From positions 186,001 through 250,000 of the forward strand of contig NZ_JAQSDA010000007.1 in the NCBI RefSeq assembly GCF_029945685.1: a stretch of 64,000 nt of DNA, given 5' to 3'. Positions 35,937 to 45,994 of this stretch are shown in pieces. Source of the DNA: Polaromonas sp. GTDB taxonomy: Bacteria > Pseudomonadota > Gammaproteobacteria > Burkholderiales > Burkholderiaceae_C. Below the pieces are notes generated by a model, which searched no databases, was not told where the DNA came from, and saw nothing but the letters and a program-made list of their open reading frames with translations. The translations under genes were made by a program, and so were the position numbers. The stretch's first letter is position 1. Every line of letters begins with the position of its first letter.

Positions 35937-37799
35937 TCAGGCCGCCAGACGGCGCTCAATCGCGGCTTTGGTCTCCCCCAGCTCTTTCGGCAGGTGATGT
36001 TCGAGTTGCTTGAACAGTTCGGCGTGCAGTTTCAATTCTTCAGTCCAGGCGGCCTTGTCAATGCTGGTCACGGTGTTGAACTGCTGGGCGCTGAAGTCCA
36101 GGCCGGTCCAGTTGATTTCGGCATATTGCGGTGCGACGCCGAAAATGGTTTCCCGGCCCTTGGCCTGGTTGTCGAGGCGGTCGATCATCCACTTGAGCAC
36201 GCGCATGTTCTCGCCATAACCCGGCCAGACAAACTTGCCGGTCTCGTCCTTGCGGAACCAGTTCACACAGAAGATCTTGGGCAGGGTGTGGCCCAGGCTT
36301 TCGACTTTGTGCTCCATGTCCAGCCAGTGCTGGAAGTAGTCGCTCATGTTGTAGCCGCAGAAAGGCAGCATGGCGAACGGGTCGCGGCGTACCACACCCA
36401 TCTGGCCGACGGCGGCAGCGGTGGTTTCGGAGCCCATCGTGGCGGCCATGTACACACCTTCCATCCAGCTGCGGGCTTCGGTGACCAGTGGCACGGTGGT
36501 GGAGCGGCGTCCGCCGAAGATGAAGGCGTCAATCGCCACGCCGTCCGGGTTGTCCCATTCCGGGTCGAGCGCCGGGTTGTTGACCGCTGCCACCGTGAAA
36601 CGGGCGTTGGGGTGGGCGGCCTTGGCCCCGGTTTCTTTCGCGATCTGCGGCGTCCAGTCCTTGCCTTGCCAGTCGATCAGATGGGTCGGCAGGCTGCCAC
36701 CATCCTTTTCCATGCCTTCCCACCACACGTCGCCGTCGTCCGTCAGCGCCACATTGGTGAAGATGACGTTCTTGTCCAGGCTCGCCATGCAGTTCGGGTT
36801 GGTGTGGAAGTTGGTCCCGGGAGCCACGCCAAAGTAGCCCGCTTCGGGGTTGATGGCGTACATCCTGCCGTCGGCGTGGGGCTTGATCCAGGCGATGTCG
36901 TCGCCAATCGTGGTGACCTTCCAGCCGTCAAAGCCGCTTGGCGGCACCAGCATCGAGAAGTTGGTCTTGCCGCAGGCGCTCGGGAAGGCCGCCGCCACAT
37001 GGTATTTTTTGCCCTGGGGATTGGTGACGCCCAGGATCAGCATGTGCTCAGCCAGCCAGCCCTGGTCGCGGCCCATGTTCGAGGCAATCCGCAGCGCAAA
37101 ACACTTCTTGCCCAGCAGCGCGTTGCCGCCATAGCCCGAGCCATAGGACCAGATCTCCCGCGTTTCCGGGTAGTGCACGATGTACTTGGTCTTGTTGCAG
37201 GGCCAGCTCACGTCCTTCTGGCCTTCGGCCAGCGGTGCGCCCACGGTGTGCACACAGGGGACAAACGCGCCGTCGACGCCGAGCACATCAAACACCGCCT
37301 TGCCCATGCGCGTCATGATCTTCTGGTTCACCGCCACGTAGGCGCTGTCGGTCAGTTCAATGCCGATGTGGGCGATGTGCGATCCCAGCGGACCCATGCT
37401 GAAGGGCACCACATACATGGTGCGACCCTTCATGCAGCCGTCAAACAGCGGCTGCAGCGTGCTGCGCATGTCGGCCGGGGCCATCCAGTTATTCGTCGGG
37501 CCGGCGTTTTCCTTGTCGGCCGAGCAGATGTAGGTGCGGTCTTCCACGCGTGCGACGTCGCTCGGGTCGGAGCTGGCCAGGAAGCTGTTGGGCCGCTTGG
37601 CTTCGCTGAGCTTCTTGAAAGTACCGGCGTCGACCAGTTGCTGGCACAGCCGCTGGTACTCGGCGTCGCTGCCGTCGCACCAGTACACGTTGTCCGGCTT
37701 GCACAGTGCAGCCATGTCGGCCACCCAGGCAATGAGCCTGGCGTTCCTGACATAACCGGGTGTGTTGAGGTTAAGCCCTTGCATCGCGGGGTGGTTCAT
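35937..37799 (-). CDS. pckG: Phosphoenolpyruvate carboxykinase (GTP)
   Basis: A protein of 620 residues, normal for the GTP-dependent enzyme that converts oxaloacetate to phosphoenolpyruvate in gluconeogenesis. The P-loop (kinase 1a) is [16 protein letters not shown], containing the GTP-enzyme-specific reactive Cys. [23 protein letters not shown] and [20 protein letters not shown] are further family blocks. [12 protein letters not shown] and NWFRKDE contain substrate-binding Arg residues. The gene stands alone with a long upstream region (37800-38513), which may hold carbon-source-dependent control. Confidence 0.97.
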   Translation of the reverse strand: MNHPAMQGLNLNTPGYVRNARLIAWVADMAALCKPDNVYWCDGSDAEYQRLCQQLVDAGTFKKLSEAKRPNSFLASSDPSDVARVEDRTYICSADKENAGPTNNWMAPADMRSTLQPLFDGCMKGRTMYVVPFSMGPLGSHIAHIGIELTDSAYVAVNQKIMTRMGKAVFDVLGVDGAFVPCVHTVGAPLAEGQKDVSWPCNKTKYIVHYPETREIWSYGSGYGGNALLGKKCFALRIASNMGRDQGWLAEHMLILGVTNPQGKKYHVAAAFPSACGKTNFSMLVPPSGFDGWKVTTIGDDIAWIKPHADGRMYAINPEAGYFGVAPGTNFHTNPNCMASLDKNVIFTNVALTDDGDVWWEGMEKDGGSLPTHLIDWQGKDWTPQIAKETGAKAAHPNARFTVAAVNNPALDPEWDNPDGVAIDAFIFGGRRSTTVPLVTEARSWMEGVYMAATMGSETTAAAVGQMGVVRRDPFAMLPFCGYNMSDYFQHWLDMEHKVESLGHTLPKIFCVNWFRKDETGKFVWPGYGENMRVLKWMIDRLDNQAKGRETIFGVAPQYAEINWTGLDFSAQQFNTVTSIDKAAWTEELKLHAELFKQLEHHLPKELGETKAAIERRLAA

Positions 37800-38513
37800 C
37801 GGAAAGCTCCAAAGTTAAAAAGCGTCATTTCGGAAAACGCCGTCCCGCGGCCAACAGGGAGGTGGCTGCGAGGCGTTTGTCGAAATAAGGCTTGCGGGCG
37901 CGCATCACGCAAGGCTTCAAGCCATCGGACAGCAAGCAGGGCCTGCCATCGGCAAGTTCTGGTTTTGCAGGCGAGGCCACAGTCAGGATGTGCTGCGGGG
38001 CCAGGGTCGGAAAAAGCAGTTTGTGGCACGCTTTTCAGACGTCCGAGGGGAGGCTCGAAAAATCATTTTAAGAACATCGGCATGGGTTACCTCGACGTTA
38101 CAGGCAAAAGATATGCAAAACCTGCATGATGTTATGCATATGCAGCGCGCAGGTTCGTGCAGTCGTGACCGGGAAAGATGAAATAGCGATTCGGCGCCAA
38201 AGCAGACGTTAGTGCGTGGCTTTGAACGCTCTGAGCCGGTCTCGGGGTGCAATGCCGCTTGTAAAAATCCGTCGGTCCAAACCCACCGGACTTGGGTTGA
38301 CGGATGTTGGGACGGATAAACTCGCCGTGGAGGCGGTGGGTAGCGACGTGGGGCGGGGCCGCGTAAGTGGAGACGGCGTCGGTTGCGCCGAACGCCTCAA
38401 CATGGGCAAAAATGGACTTGATGCGGCGCGATGAACCAAAGTCCAAGGGCGTTTAAATACCGACCCGGCCCTCCCTTATGCCTGGGGCCAAATCACGCCT
38501 GGCTTCATTCAAC
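37800..38513. other. 714-bp region without a recognisable gene
   Basis: This lies upstream of pckG and beyond the stop of a small membrane protein. No ORF has a convincing ribosome site or protein character. A short AT-rich patch (38130-38145) contains the palindrome TGCATATGCA next to other TGC/GCA half-sites and may be a regulatory region for pckG. I see no tRNA, terminator or repeat R1 copy here. Confidence 0.5.
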
Positions 38514-38681
38514 TCACGCCATGTAGATGGCGATAAAGGCCAGCAGGAACATCAAGACGCCGCCAGCGACCGGCAACACGATGGGCATCAGCGGCACAAT
38601 GGCTTCTACCGCGTCCTGTTCCTGGGCGGGCGTAGGGCTGCTGTGGGCGGCGTTGGTGGAGCGATCGGCGGGGCTTGACAT
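38514..38681 (-). CDS. Small single-helix membrane protein
   Basis: A protein of 55 residues. The start MSSPADRST has AGGAA at good spacing. A hydrophilic Ser/Pro/Gln-rich N terminus is followed by one transmembrane helix (about 33-54, LPVAGGVLMFLLAFIAIYMA) at the very end, so it is probably tail-anchored. No function is known to me. Such proteins are common in this family of bacteria. Confidence 0.6.
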   Translation of the reverse strand: MSSPADRSTNAAHSSPTPAQEQDAVEAIVPLMPIVLPVAGGVLMFLLAFIAIYMA

Positions 38682-38853
38682 GGTGGTTCCTGCAAAACGG
38701 GGGAAACGGGATTGCGTGATTTTACCTTTTTTGGCCCGGGCGGCCGCAAGCTGCTGGGATGGGCTCACTCCGCAAACGCGAAAGGCAAGCCGTTGTTGTG
38801 CCGGCCGGCGGCATCCGGCTGGCGCTGCGGCAATTCACTCGGGAGTCGAAAAC

Positions 38854-39324
38854 ATGCACCGTAAGTTGAAACACCGGGCCGGCGCCTGTGTTCTTGCACT
38901 GGTACTGGGCGTCTTGCCGGGCTGCGCCAGCAATACCGGATCAGCCAGCCCGTCGGCGCGCCCCGTTCTGTATCCCAACGCCACGCTGAATCGCGTGGGC
39001 GACGCGCAGGGCCGGGCCGAGGCGGATGCCTGCATGGCCCGGGCTGCGGCTGCAGGATTGACGCCTGCCGAGAACACCAACGCGGTGGCCCGGGGGGCCG
39101 GGGTCGGTGCAGCCGCTGGCGGTGTGGCCGGCGCTGTGGGTGCCTTGATCACTGGCCGGGGTACCGAAGGCGTGATCCGCGCCGGTGCGGGCGCCGCCGC
39201 CGTGGGTGGTTCGGCAGGCGCTGTTCAGGGCGCTTTCCGCCATGACCGGCCCAGCAGCACTTACCGCACCTATGTGCAGCGTTGTTTGGGCGACAAGGGT
39301 TTCGACGTGATTGGCTGGAACTGA
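38854..39324 (+). CDS. Lipoprotein with a glycine-zipper segment
   Basis: A protein of 156 residues. The N terminus is a type II signal peptide with lipobox LPGC (Cys at about residue 24). A central alanine/glycine-rich stretch (GAGVGAAAGGVAGAVGALITGRG and GAGAAAVGGSAGAVQGAF) is a glycine-zipper, as in OmpA-like and lysozyme-inhibitor-type lipoproteins. The end YRTYVQRCLGDKGFDVIGW has a conserved Cys and resembles small outer-membrane lipoproteins of unknown role. The MOSC gene starts three bases after its stop. Confidence 0.75.
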   Translation: MHRKLKHRAGACVLALVLGVLPGCASNTGSASPSARPVLYPNATLNRVGDAQGRAEADACMARAAAAGLTPAENTNAVARGAGVGAAAGGVAGAVGALITGRGTEGVIRAGAGAAAVGGSAGAVQGAFRHDRPSSTYRTYVQRCLGDKGFDVIGWN

Positions 39325-39326
39325 GC

Positions 39327-39914
39327 TTGTTGTCATCACAGCGACTGCTATCTGTGCAGCTTGCCACTGCCCGGCGCGTCAGCATGGGAGGGCGCCAGAT
39401 ACTCACGGCCATGGGCAAACAGGCCGTGGCCGGCCCGGTGCCCGTGTTGCCTATGGGCCTGCTCGGTGACGAACAGGCCGACCTGTCGGTGCACGGCGGG
39501 CTTGAAAAAGCCGTTTATGCCTACCCGGCCGAACACTACCCGTTCTGGCAGGCTGCGCGCAGGGAACGGGGACTGGATCAGATCGACGACAGCTTGCCCT
39601 TTGGCCGTCTGGGCGAAAACCTCACGTTGCAGGGGCTGCTGGAAAGCGACGTATGGGCCGGTGACGTGCTGAGGTTCCCGCACTGTGAACTGCAGGTCCG
39701 GATTCCGCGTGAGCCCTGCTACAAACTCAACGCGGCGATGGGTTTTCCGGGCGCATCCCGGTTGATGGCGCAGAGCGGCTTTTGCGGTTTCTACCTGTCC
39801 GTTCTCACGCCAGGCACCTTGAGCGCGGGGGACAGCTTCGAGCTCCTGCCCGGCCGGCGCAGCGTGAGTATTGGCCAGCTGTTTGCCGCCAAAATGGGCA
39901 AACACCTGCGTTAG
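39327..39914 (+). CDS. MOSC-domain protein (YiiM-like)
   Basis: A protein of 195 residues if a TTG at 39327 is the start; GGA lies seven bases before it. The frame is open back to 39282, which overlaps the lipoprotein gene, so the start is uncertain. The MOSC beta-barrel is clear: GDEQADLSVHGGLEKAVYAYPAEHYPFW, FGRLGENLTLQGL, GDVLRFPHCELQV and REPCYKLNAAMG with the conserved Cys. MOSC proteins bind molybdenum cofactor or act in detoxifying N-hydroxylated compounds (YiiM, YcbX). The specific role here is unknown. Confidence 0.88.
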   Translation: MLSSQRLLSVQLATARRVSMGGRQILTAMGKQAVAGPVPVLPMGLLGDEQADLSVHGGLEKAVYAYPAEHYPFWQAARRERGLDQIDDSLPFGRLGENLTLQGLLESDVWAGDVLRFPHCELQVRIPREPCYKLNAAMGFPGASRLMAQSGFCGFYLSVLTPGTLSAGDSFELLPGRRSVSIGQLFAAKMGKHLR

Positions 39915-39920
39915 AAAGAC

Positions 39921-40328
39921 TTAAAGCAGGGCGTAGGTTGTCGTGGCGCGGCAAATGCTCTTGCCATCGTCCGCACCGCGAATGTCGATCTCCCCAAAGG
40001 CCAGTGACTTCCCGACGCGTACCACGCGCGCCTCGATCAATGCGTCCTGGTTTGACAGGGGCTTGAGAAAGCTGCTGTTCATCTGCACCGTGGTGCATGG
40101 TTTGAACGCGCCAAAATGGTTGATCAGCGCCAGCACCATGGCCGTGTCGGCGGCGGCCATCATGGCCTGGCCGCACAGCATGCCGCCCACCCGCGAGAGT
40201 TGCGGGCTCTGCGGCAGGCGCAAGGTCACGCTCTGGCTGTCAAGCGAAGCGACCTGCAGGCCCAAGGCCTGTACCCACGGCGCAAAATATTCGTGCACGG
40301 CGGCTTGCAGGGTGTCGGCGTCCATCAT
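39921..40328 (-). CDS. PaaI-family hotdog thioesterase
   Basis: A protein of 135 residues with the hotdog fold: LSRVGGMLCGQAMMAAADTAMVLALI (catalytic helix with the Asp of AAADT as candidate base) and TTVQMNSSFLKPL. The substrate is unknown. It starts inside the end of the threonine dehydratase gene (4-bp overlap, ATGA), so the two are translationally coupled on the reverse strand. Unlike the thioesterase at 2086 it has Asp where that one has Glu, so the two are from different hotdog subgroups. Confidence 0.88.
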   Translation of the reverse strand: MMDADTLQAAVHEYFAPWVQALGLQVASLDSQSVTLRLPQSPQLSRVGGMLCGQAMMAAADTAMVLALINHFGAFKPCTTVQMNSSFLKPLSNQDALIEARVVRVGKSLAFGEIDIRGADDGKSICRATTTYALL

Positions 40329-41527
40329 TGTTGCTCCACGGCTTCAAAGCCGGCGGTTTTCAGGACGTCCAGCACCTGCGCAATGTGCTCTCGCCCACGT
40401 GTCTGGATGACCAGTTCGATATCCACGTTCTGCGCAGCCAGCATGGTGAAGGCCCGCTGGTGATGCACCTCGTCGATGTTGGCGCCGGCATCAGCGACGG
40501 TGGCGGTGATTCTGGCCAGCGAGCCGGGCACGTCACGCGCGCTCACACGGATGCGCGCCAGCCGGCCGGCGCGCACCATGCCGCGCTCGATGATGGCCGC
40601 CAGCAGCAGCGGATCGATGTTGCCTCCGCAGAGCACCAGGCCGACCCTTTTCCCTTTGAAGCGATCGGGGTATTTGAGCAAGGCCGCGAGACCGGCCGCG
40701 CCCGCCCCTTCGACCAGGGTTTTCTCGATTTCGAGCAGCATGACGATGGCCTGCTCGATGTCGCCTTCTTCCACCAGCACGAGATCGTCCACCAGGCGCG
40801 CAATGATGGCTTGCGGGATCACGCCGGGCGTGCCTACGGCAATGCCTTCGGCAATCGTGCTGCTGCCCTGGGGGTAGTGGGTGCCCTTGATCGCATTGAC
40901 CATGGCCGGAAAGCGCGAGGTCTGCACGCCTATGACTTCGATGCCGTGCCTCATCGCCTTGGCGGCCGTTGCCATGCCGGCGATCAGGCCGCCACCGCCA
41001 ACGGCCACGATCAGCGTATCGAGGTCGGGGACGGCCTGCAGCATCTCCAGGCCCACCGTGCCCTGGCCGGCAATGATGGCTTCGTCGTCATAGGGGTGGA
41101 TGAACACCAGGCCTTCACGCTCGGCCAGGGCCAGGGCGTGGCTGCGTGACTCCTCCAGCGTGTCTCCATGCAGCACGACCTCGGCGCCAAAGCCGCGCGT
41201 GCGCTCGATCTTGACGCCGGGTGTGAAACGCGGCATCACGATCACCGCGCGCAGGCCGAGGCGCTGCGCATGGTAGGCCACGCCCTGGGCATGGTTGCCC
41301 GCGCTCATCGCCACCACGCCGCGCCGGCCGTCTTCGCCTGAGAGCTGCACCAGCTTGTTGCAGGCGCCACGTTCCTTGAAGGAGGCGGTGTACTGCAGGT
41401 TCTCGAACTTCAGAAAAACGTCCGCCCCCGTGATTTGCGACAGGGTTTTGGATGCCACACAGGGGGTATCGAGCAACTGGCCCTGCAGGCGAAGCGCTGC
41501 AGCCTCAATATCGGGCAAAGCAAGCAT
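40325..41527 (-). CDS. Threonine ammonia-lyase with C-terminal ACT-like domain
   Basis: A PLP enzyme of 400 residues that deaminates threonine to 2-oxobutanoate. The PLP Lys is in ASFKERGACNKL, the phosphate loop is GGGGLIAG, and LVLCGGNID is a later conserved block. Residues about 325-400 form a small regulatory ACT-like domain (RIRVSARDVPGSLARITATVADAGANID). The short regulatory part and the sequence fit the catabolic/TdcB-like class more than the long biosynthetic IlvA. The coupled thioesterase gene follows. Confidence 0.92.
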   Translation of the reverse strand: MLALPDIEAAALRLQGQLLDTPCVASKTLSQITGADVFLKFENLQYTASFKERGACNKLVQLSGEDGRRGVVAMSAGNHAQGVAYHAQRLGLRAVIVMPRFTPGVKIERTRGFGAEVVLHGDTLEESRSHALALAEREGLVFIHPYDDEAIIAGQGTVGLEMLQAVPDLDTLIVAVGGGGLIAGMATAAKAMRHGIEVIGVQTSRFPAMVNAIKGTHYPQGSSTIAEGIAVGTPGVIPQAIIARLVDDLVLVEEGDIEQAIVMLLEIEKTLVEGAGAAGLAALLKYPDRFKGKRVGLVLCGGNIDPLLLAAIIERGMVRAGRLARIRVSARDVPGSLARITATVADAGANIDEVHHQRAFTMLAAQNVDIELVIQTRGREHIAQVLDVLKTAGFEAVEQQ

Positions 41528-41750
41528 GGGGAAGACCTCCGGAATAAGCGTTGATTGTGGCCGGGTTTGGGGCGCAATTCACACGGGGTATTCAGGCCGG
41601 CCCGGCTCACACTGTCTATGCCGGATGTATAAATGGTGTGAACAGGCCCTGGCGTCTTCCATCGGGCATGAAGCTGCGTTATGGTTAGGCATACGTTCTC
41701 ACGGTGCATGTGTAACTGCTGTGGCCTTTTTCCGGGCCGGAGGTGTCTCA

Positions 41751-44111
41751 ATGAGCAAGCGTTCGGGTAGTGCTGACAGGCATGGTCCGCTGCTGCTTTC
41801 TCCCGGCCTGAAAGAGGCGCCGGTGCTGGACCTGATGTGCTCGCATTTTGTGCTGACGCTGGCGGCCCGGCAGGGCGCCAAGTTCAATGTGCGGCGCGAC
41901 TTGAACAGTCTGCTGTCGCTCTCGGGCCGCCACTTGGTGTGGCCTTTGCCTGCCCTGCAGCGCCTGCGGGAATTCCTCGCACGCCGTTGCCGGGACAATG
42001 AATTCTGGCAGGGCCACGAGGCCCTGGGTGACGCCGCGTTCATGAGCCGTCATGGAGCCTGGCGCGGCCCCTACGAGGAGGGCACACTGTTCTTTTACCT
42101 CGACGAATACGCCAAGGACCAGCCCCGGGACCTGCTGTCGGTTCTCTCGGCCACCGGCGACTGGCTGGCCCAGGCGCTCAAAAAACAGTCCACGCTGGTC
42201 GAGAAAAACATCGACGCCCTGGCCAATCTGCTGCAGTTGAACCAGGCAGAACGCGCCCTGCTGCTGTACGGGACGCTGGCGCGCTATCAGCGCGACCTGC
42301 GCTCCATGCTGGTGGAGTTCAAGGTCAGCAACGCGCCGGAAGCCTATGCCGCGATTGCAGAGGTGGCCGGCGTCAAGGCCAGCGAGGTGGCCGAAGCCTT
42401 GCGCGCGGGCTCGCGGCTGGAGCGTATCGGCATGGTTGAAAACCTGATTTCCGAGCACAACATCACCGACCTGGCGGACCTGATGAAGGTCAGCGAAAAA
42501 CTGCCGCCGGTGCTGATGCGTGAGTACCGCGACCAGAACGAGCTGATGGCGGTGTTCACCCGTCCGGTGGACCGCAGCAGCCTGGCGCTGAACGATTTTG
42601 AATTCGCCCGGGACGATGTGCAGGTGCTGGTGGCGCTGCTGCGCAATGCGGTGGAGGGCAGGGAAATGGGGGTCAATGTGCTACTGTATGGTCCCCCTGG
42701 CACCGGCAAGACCGAACTGGCCAAGGTGGTCGCGCAGGCTGCCGGGCTCGATCTGTTCGAAGTCGAATACGCTGACCGTGACGGCAACTCCCTGAGCGGC
42801 AAGGACCGATACCGTTCACTGCAGATCGCCCAGGTCTTTCTGAAAGGCAGTGCCCATGCCGCGCTGCTGTTTGACGAGGTCGAGGACGTGTTTCCGGCGA
42901 TTTCCAGCGAGGCCGCGCAACTGTTGGCGCGCTCCGACCAGATGACCGCGCCTGCGACCGGCTCCGTCAATGGCAAAGCCTGGGTCAACCAGATTCTGGA
43001 GTCCAATACCGTGCCCACCCTGTGGGTGACCAACCGCATCGAGCAGATTGACCCGGCCTTCCGGCGCCGCTTTGCCTACCACCTGGAGCTCAAGTCCCCG
43101 CCGCCGGGTGCGCGTGAAGCCCTGGTGCGCAAGACGCTGGAGGGCGTGCCGGTCAGCGAGGCCTTTCTTGCCAGACTCACCGCACGCAAGGGCCTGACCC
43201 CGGCGCAGATTCGCACGGCGGTACGTTTTGCCAAACTCGCCAGCGCGCCGGGCGCCGAAACCGATGGCGCCGGCATGGGCGCGATTTTGTCGGGTGGCCA
43301 CGCTGCGTTGACCGAATCGCTGATCGAGCGGCAGCTCAAAAACGCCGACCAGGCGCTCGGCAACAAGGCCGACGCGGCTGGACGTCGCAGCGTCACCACT
43401 TACGACCTGGCCATGCTGAACGTGGAGTCGCGCTTTGAAATACCGCGCATCGTGGCTGCGCTGAAGGCCCGCGGTCATGGCGCCCTTTGTTTTTACGGTG
43501 CACCCGGCACCGGCAAGACGGCCCTGGCCGAGCACCTGGCCAATGCGCTGGAGCGCCCGCTGCTGATCAGGCAGGCGAGCAGCCTGATGAGCAAATACGT
43601 GGGCGAAACCGAGCAGAACATGGCCGCGATGTTTGCCGAGGCCGAAGCCGAAAAAGCCGTGCTGCTGCTCGACGAGGCCGACAGTTTTTTGCAGGACCGA
43701 CGCGGCGCGCAGCGCACCTACGAGGTGACCGAGGTCAATGAAATGCTGCAAGGCATGGAGCGCTTCAGCGGCATTTTTGTCTGCACCACGAATCTGCTGG
43801 AAAGCCTGGACCAGGCGGCCTTGCGGCGCTTTACCTTCAAGATCAAATTCATGCCCCTGACCGCTGCACAGCGCGAAAAGATGTTTGTGACTGAAGCGCT
43901 GGCTGGCAACGCTTGCCTGATGGACGCCGGCTTGAGTCTGCGTCTGGCCCGCCTGGCACAGTTGTGCCCCGGTGACTTTGCCGCAGTCAGGCGCCAGACC
44001 GATATCCTGGCCGTGGAGTTCACCGCGGAAGAGTTTTTGAGCCAGCTCGAAGCCGAACACCGGATCAAGCCCGAAGTGCGGGAGGCGCGCAGCATGGGGT
44101 TTACTCCGTAA
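41751..44111 (+). CDS. Tandem AAA ATPase with an uncharacterised N-terminal domain
   Basis: A protein of 786 residues; GGAGG lies upstream of the ATG at 41751. Residues 1-290 have no recognised domain. AAA module 1 (about 290-560) has Walker A GPPGTGKTEL at about 314, Walker B LLFDEVED at about 373 and an arginine-finger-like RRRFAYHLEL. AAA module 2 (about 560-780) has GAPGTGKTALAEHL at about 583, LLLDEADSFLQDR at about 638 and RRFTFKIKF. The Walker B Glu is kept in both modules. The second module resembles CDC48-class domains. No protease, helicase or adaptor gene lies beside it, so its substrate is unknown. Confidence 0.85.
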   Translation: MSKRSGSADRHGPLLLSPGLKEAPVLDLMCSHFVLTLAARQGAKFNVRRDLNSLLSLSGRHLVWPLPALQRLREFLARRCRDNEFWQGHEALGDAAFMSRHGAWRGPYEEGTLFFYLDEYAKDQPRDLLSVLSATGDWLAQALKKQSTLVEKNIDALANLLQLNQAERALLLYGTLARYQRDLRSMLVEFKVSNAPEAYAAIAEVAGVKASEVAEALRAGSRLERIGMVENLISEHNITDLADLMKVSEKLPPVLMREYRDQNELMAVFTRPVDRSSLALNDFEFARDDVQVLVALLRNAVEGREMGVNVLLYGPPGTGKTELAKVVAQAAGLDLFEVEYADRDGNSLSGKDRYRSLQIAQVFLKGSAHAALLFDEVEDVFPAISSEAAQLLARSDQMTAPATGSVNGKAWVNQILESNTVPTLWVTNRIEQIDPAFRRRFAYHLELKSPPPGAREALVRKTLEGVPVSEAFLARLTARKGLTPAQIRTAVRFAKLASAPGAETDGAGMGAILSGGHAALTESLIERQLKNADQALGNKADAAGRRSVTTYDLAMLNVESRFEIPRIVAALKARGHGALCFYGAPGTGKTALAEHLANALERPLLIRQASSLMSKYVGETEQNMAAMFAEAEAEKAVLLLDEADSFLQDRRGAQRTYEVTEVNEMLQGMERFSGIFVCTTNLLESLDQAALRRFTFKIKFMPLTAAQREKMFVTEALAGNACLMDAGLSLRLARLAQLCPGDFAAVRRQTDILAVEFTAEEFLSQLEAEHRIKPEVREARSMGFTP

Positions 44112-44130
44112 GAAACCAGCAGGCCTTTAT

Positions 44131-44190
44131 GCTATACCTTTCATAGCTGCCTGCGCAATGCGCACCTGGGCTGCAGCCCGTTTTTCCTTC
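44131..44190 (+). repeat. Interspersed repeat R1, copy 6 (intergenic)
   Basis: GCTATACCTTTCATAGCTG, then GCGCAATGCGCACC, then GGGCTGCAGCCCG, a short hairpin unique to this copy. It fills the gap between two convergent genes. Confidence 0.7.
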
Positions 44191-44193
44191 AAA

Positions 44194-45957
44194 TCAGAGC
44201 TGGATCATGCGGATTGCCTTGCGCGAACCGTCGTTCATTTCCTTGGCCACCTGCATCATGCGGTCCAGGCAGGCCTGCGCCTGCTCAAGGGCAAGGCGTG
44301 CGGGCCCGGCCACGTAGCCGATCGCGATGTGGAACTGCAGCGGGTCGGCATCGGGCAATTCAGTCGTGGTTCGCAGGCCACTGGCCAGGATCTTGGTGGC
44401 CAGCCGGTTCACCGAGTCGCTGGTCATGGGCCCTTCCAGCAACAGGGCAAAGTGGCGGTCACCCACACGCGCCACCGTGTCGGTCGGCTTGGTCACGGCC
44501 AGTATCCGCGCTGCGGCCAGGACCATGGCGCGGTCACCGATTTCGCGGCCATGCTCGAGCTGCAGACGGGCGTGGTTGCTCAGGTCGATGACCAGCAGCG
44601 CGCAAGGCTGCTGGTAGCGCTCGGCGGTGCTCAGCGCCTGGCGCAGCCTGGCCAGCAGCGGCCGGGTGGTGAGCAGGCCGGTCAGCGGGTCGGTGGTGCG
44701 CAGGGTGCTGGCACGGGTGGAGGGTTCGACGCGCCGGGTCACGCGGCGCAGCAGGCCATAAAAAAGAATGGGCGCTTCGACGGCCGAGCCCAGAATCAGC
44801 GCGTTCTGGGTCAGGAAGCTTGACGCGATCAGACCAAAATTGCGCAGCAAGGGAAACAGGGTGGCCACAATGATGGGTAAAAAACCCAGCGCTATCCAGC
44901 GTGCATGGCGGTCGCCTTCCACCAGCGACACCCCGACCACCATCAGCAGCACCACCATGCCGGCGCTGACCAGAATGTTGATGAGTGCAAAACTTTCGGG
45001 CGTCGGGAAGGCGGCGTCAAGCAGTCCGACCAGCGGCGCCAGCCCCATCAGTGCCAGGATCAGCCAGTCCAGTGCCCTGAAAAAGCGTCCGGGGGTGGTG
45101 ACGGTGCGCACAAACCATAACGCGGCTGCCGCGGCCAGTAGCGGCAGCAGGACAATCGTCATGTTGTTGAGCTGCGGCAGCTCCGGCCACAGGTAGAGGC
45201 CGCCCAGGCCTTTGAAGGCGGCCTGGGAGCCGGCAAATGTGCCCAGGTAAACCGCATAAGTCGCAAAACCACGGTCGCGGTAGGCCGCTGCATTGATCAG
45301 GGCCAATATCGTCACCAGCAAGGCCAGCCCGAAGTAGGCCCCCAGGAACAGGTGTTCCAGCTGGCGCGAAGTGGTCACCCGCTCGGCGCTCAGCACCCGG
45401 GGCAAGGCTGAGAAAGGAACGCGCGCATGCTCCACCCGCAGGTAGTACCGCACGCTGGCCCCGACCTCGTGGTTCAGGGAAAAAACCGGGTAACGGGCGG
45501 GCAGGGGCCATGCGCTGATGGGCAGGGTGTCGCCGGCCTGCTGCACCACCCAGCGGCCCAGGCTGTCACGGTAGTACAGCGCGACTTTGTCCACGCCGGA
45601 CATCGGCAGTTCCAGTTTCCAGTGAACCAGGGGGTCTTGCACCGTGGCGTCGAAGCGCAGCCAGAGCGCCGCGTCGTCAAGCCAGTATTTTTTGTCGGGG
45701 ACAACGGCGGCAAAGGGAAGTCGCCCGGCGCCGGCTTCAATTTGTTCCACCGGCGTCTTGCCGCCCGTATCCACCCAGTATTCCAGCGCCTGTGTCAGCG
45801 CCACCGGGCCGTTGTCGCGGCCCAGGGTCAGAGCTTCCCCGCCAGCCCATGCGGGGCCGGCCAGCAGCAGCACGTGAAGAAAAACAGCGCCCGCGAGGGC
45901 CTTCACCCCGCGTGCCAGTTCGGCACGCCAGAAGATGAGGGCTGGTACGTTGGACAC
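44194..45957 (-). CDS. 7TM-DISM membrane protein with a degenerate GGDEF domain
   Basis: A protein of 587 residues from a GTG start at 45957, chosen because it lies after the recQ stop (an ATG at 46041 would overlap recQ). A signal peptide is followed by a DISM2-type periplasmic domain (YWLDDAALWLRFDA, WKLELPMSGVDKVALYYRD), then seven transmembrane segments, then a GGDEF domain (about 420-587, DPLTGLLTTRPLLARL). The active-site motif GGDEF reads GDRHF (RVGDRHFALLLEG), with the metal-binding and catalytic acids lost. It is probably not a diguanylate cyclase but could bind nucleotide or a partner. Confidence 0.87.
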   Translation of the reverse strand: MSNVPALIFWRAELARGVKALAGAVFLHVLLLAGPAWAGGEALTLGRDNGPVALTQALEYWVDTGGKTPVEQIEAGAGRLPFAAVVPDKKYWLDDAALWLRFDATVQDPLVHWKLELPMSGVDKVALYYRDSLGRWVVQQAGDTLPISAWPLPARYPVFSLNHEVGASVRYYLRVEHARVPFSALPRVLSAERVTTSRQLEHLFLGAYFGLALLVTILALINAAAYRDRGFATYAVYLGTFAGSQAAFKGLGGLYLWPELPQLNNMTIVLLPLLAAAAALWFVRTVTTPGRFFRALDWLILALMGLAPLVGLLDAAFPTPESFALINILVSAGMVVLLMVVGVSLVEGDRHARWIALGFLPIIVATLFPLLRNFGLIASSFLTQNALILGSAVEAPILFYGLLRRVTRRVEPSTRASTLRTTDPLTGLLTTRPLLARLRQALSTAERYQQPCALLVIDLSNHARLQLEHGREIGDRAMVLAAARILAVTKPTDTVARVGDRHFALLLEGPMTSDSVNRLATKILASGLRTTTELPDADPLQFHIAIGYVAGPARLALEQAQACLDRMMQVAKEMNDGSRKAIRMIQL

Positions 45958-45994
45958 GCGCCTATTGTGCCGCAGGTGCCTGGATTTCCCGGGC

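Noticed and set aside
37990..38450. Several 60-100-codon frames upstream of pckG
   Set aside because: No ribosome sites, Cys/Arg-rich products and no consistent coding frame.
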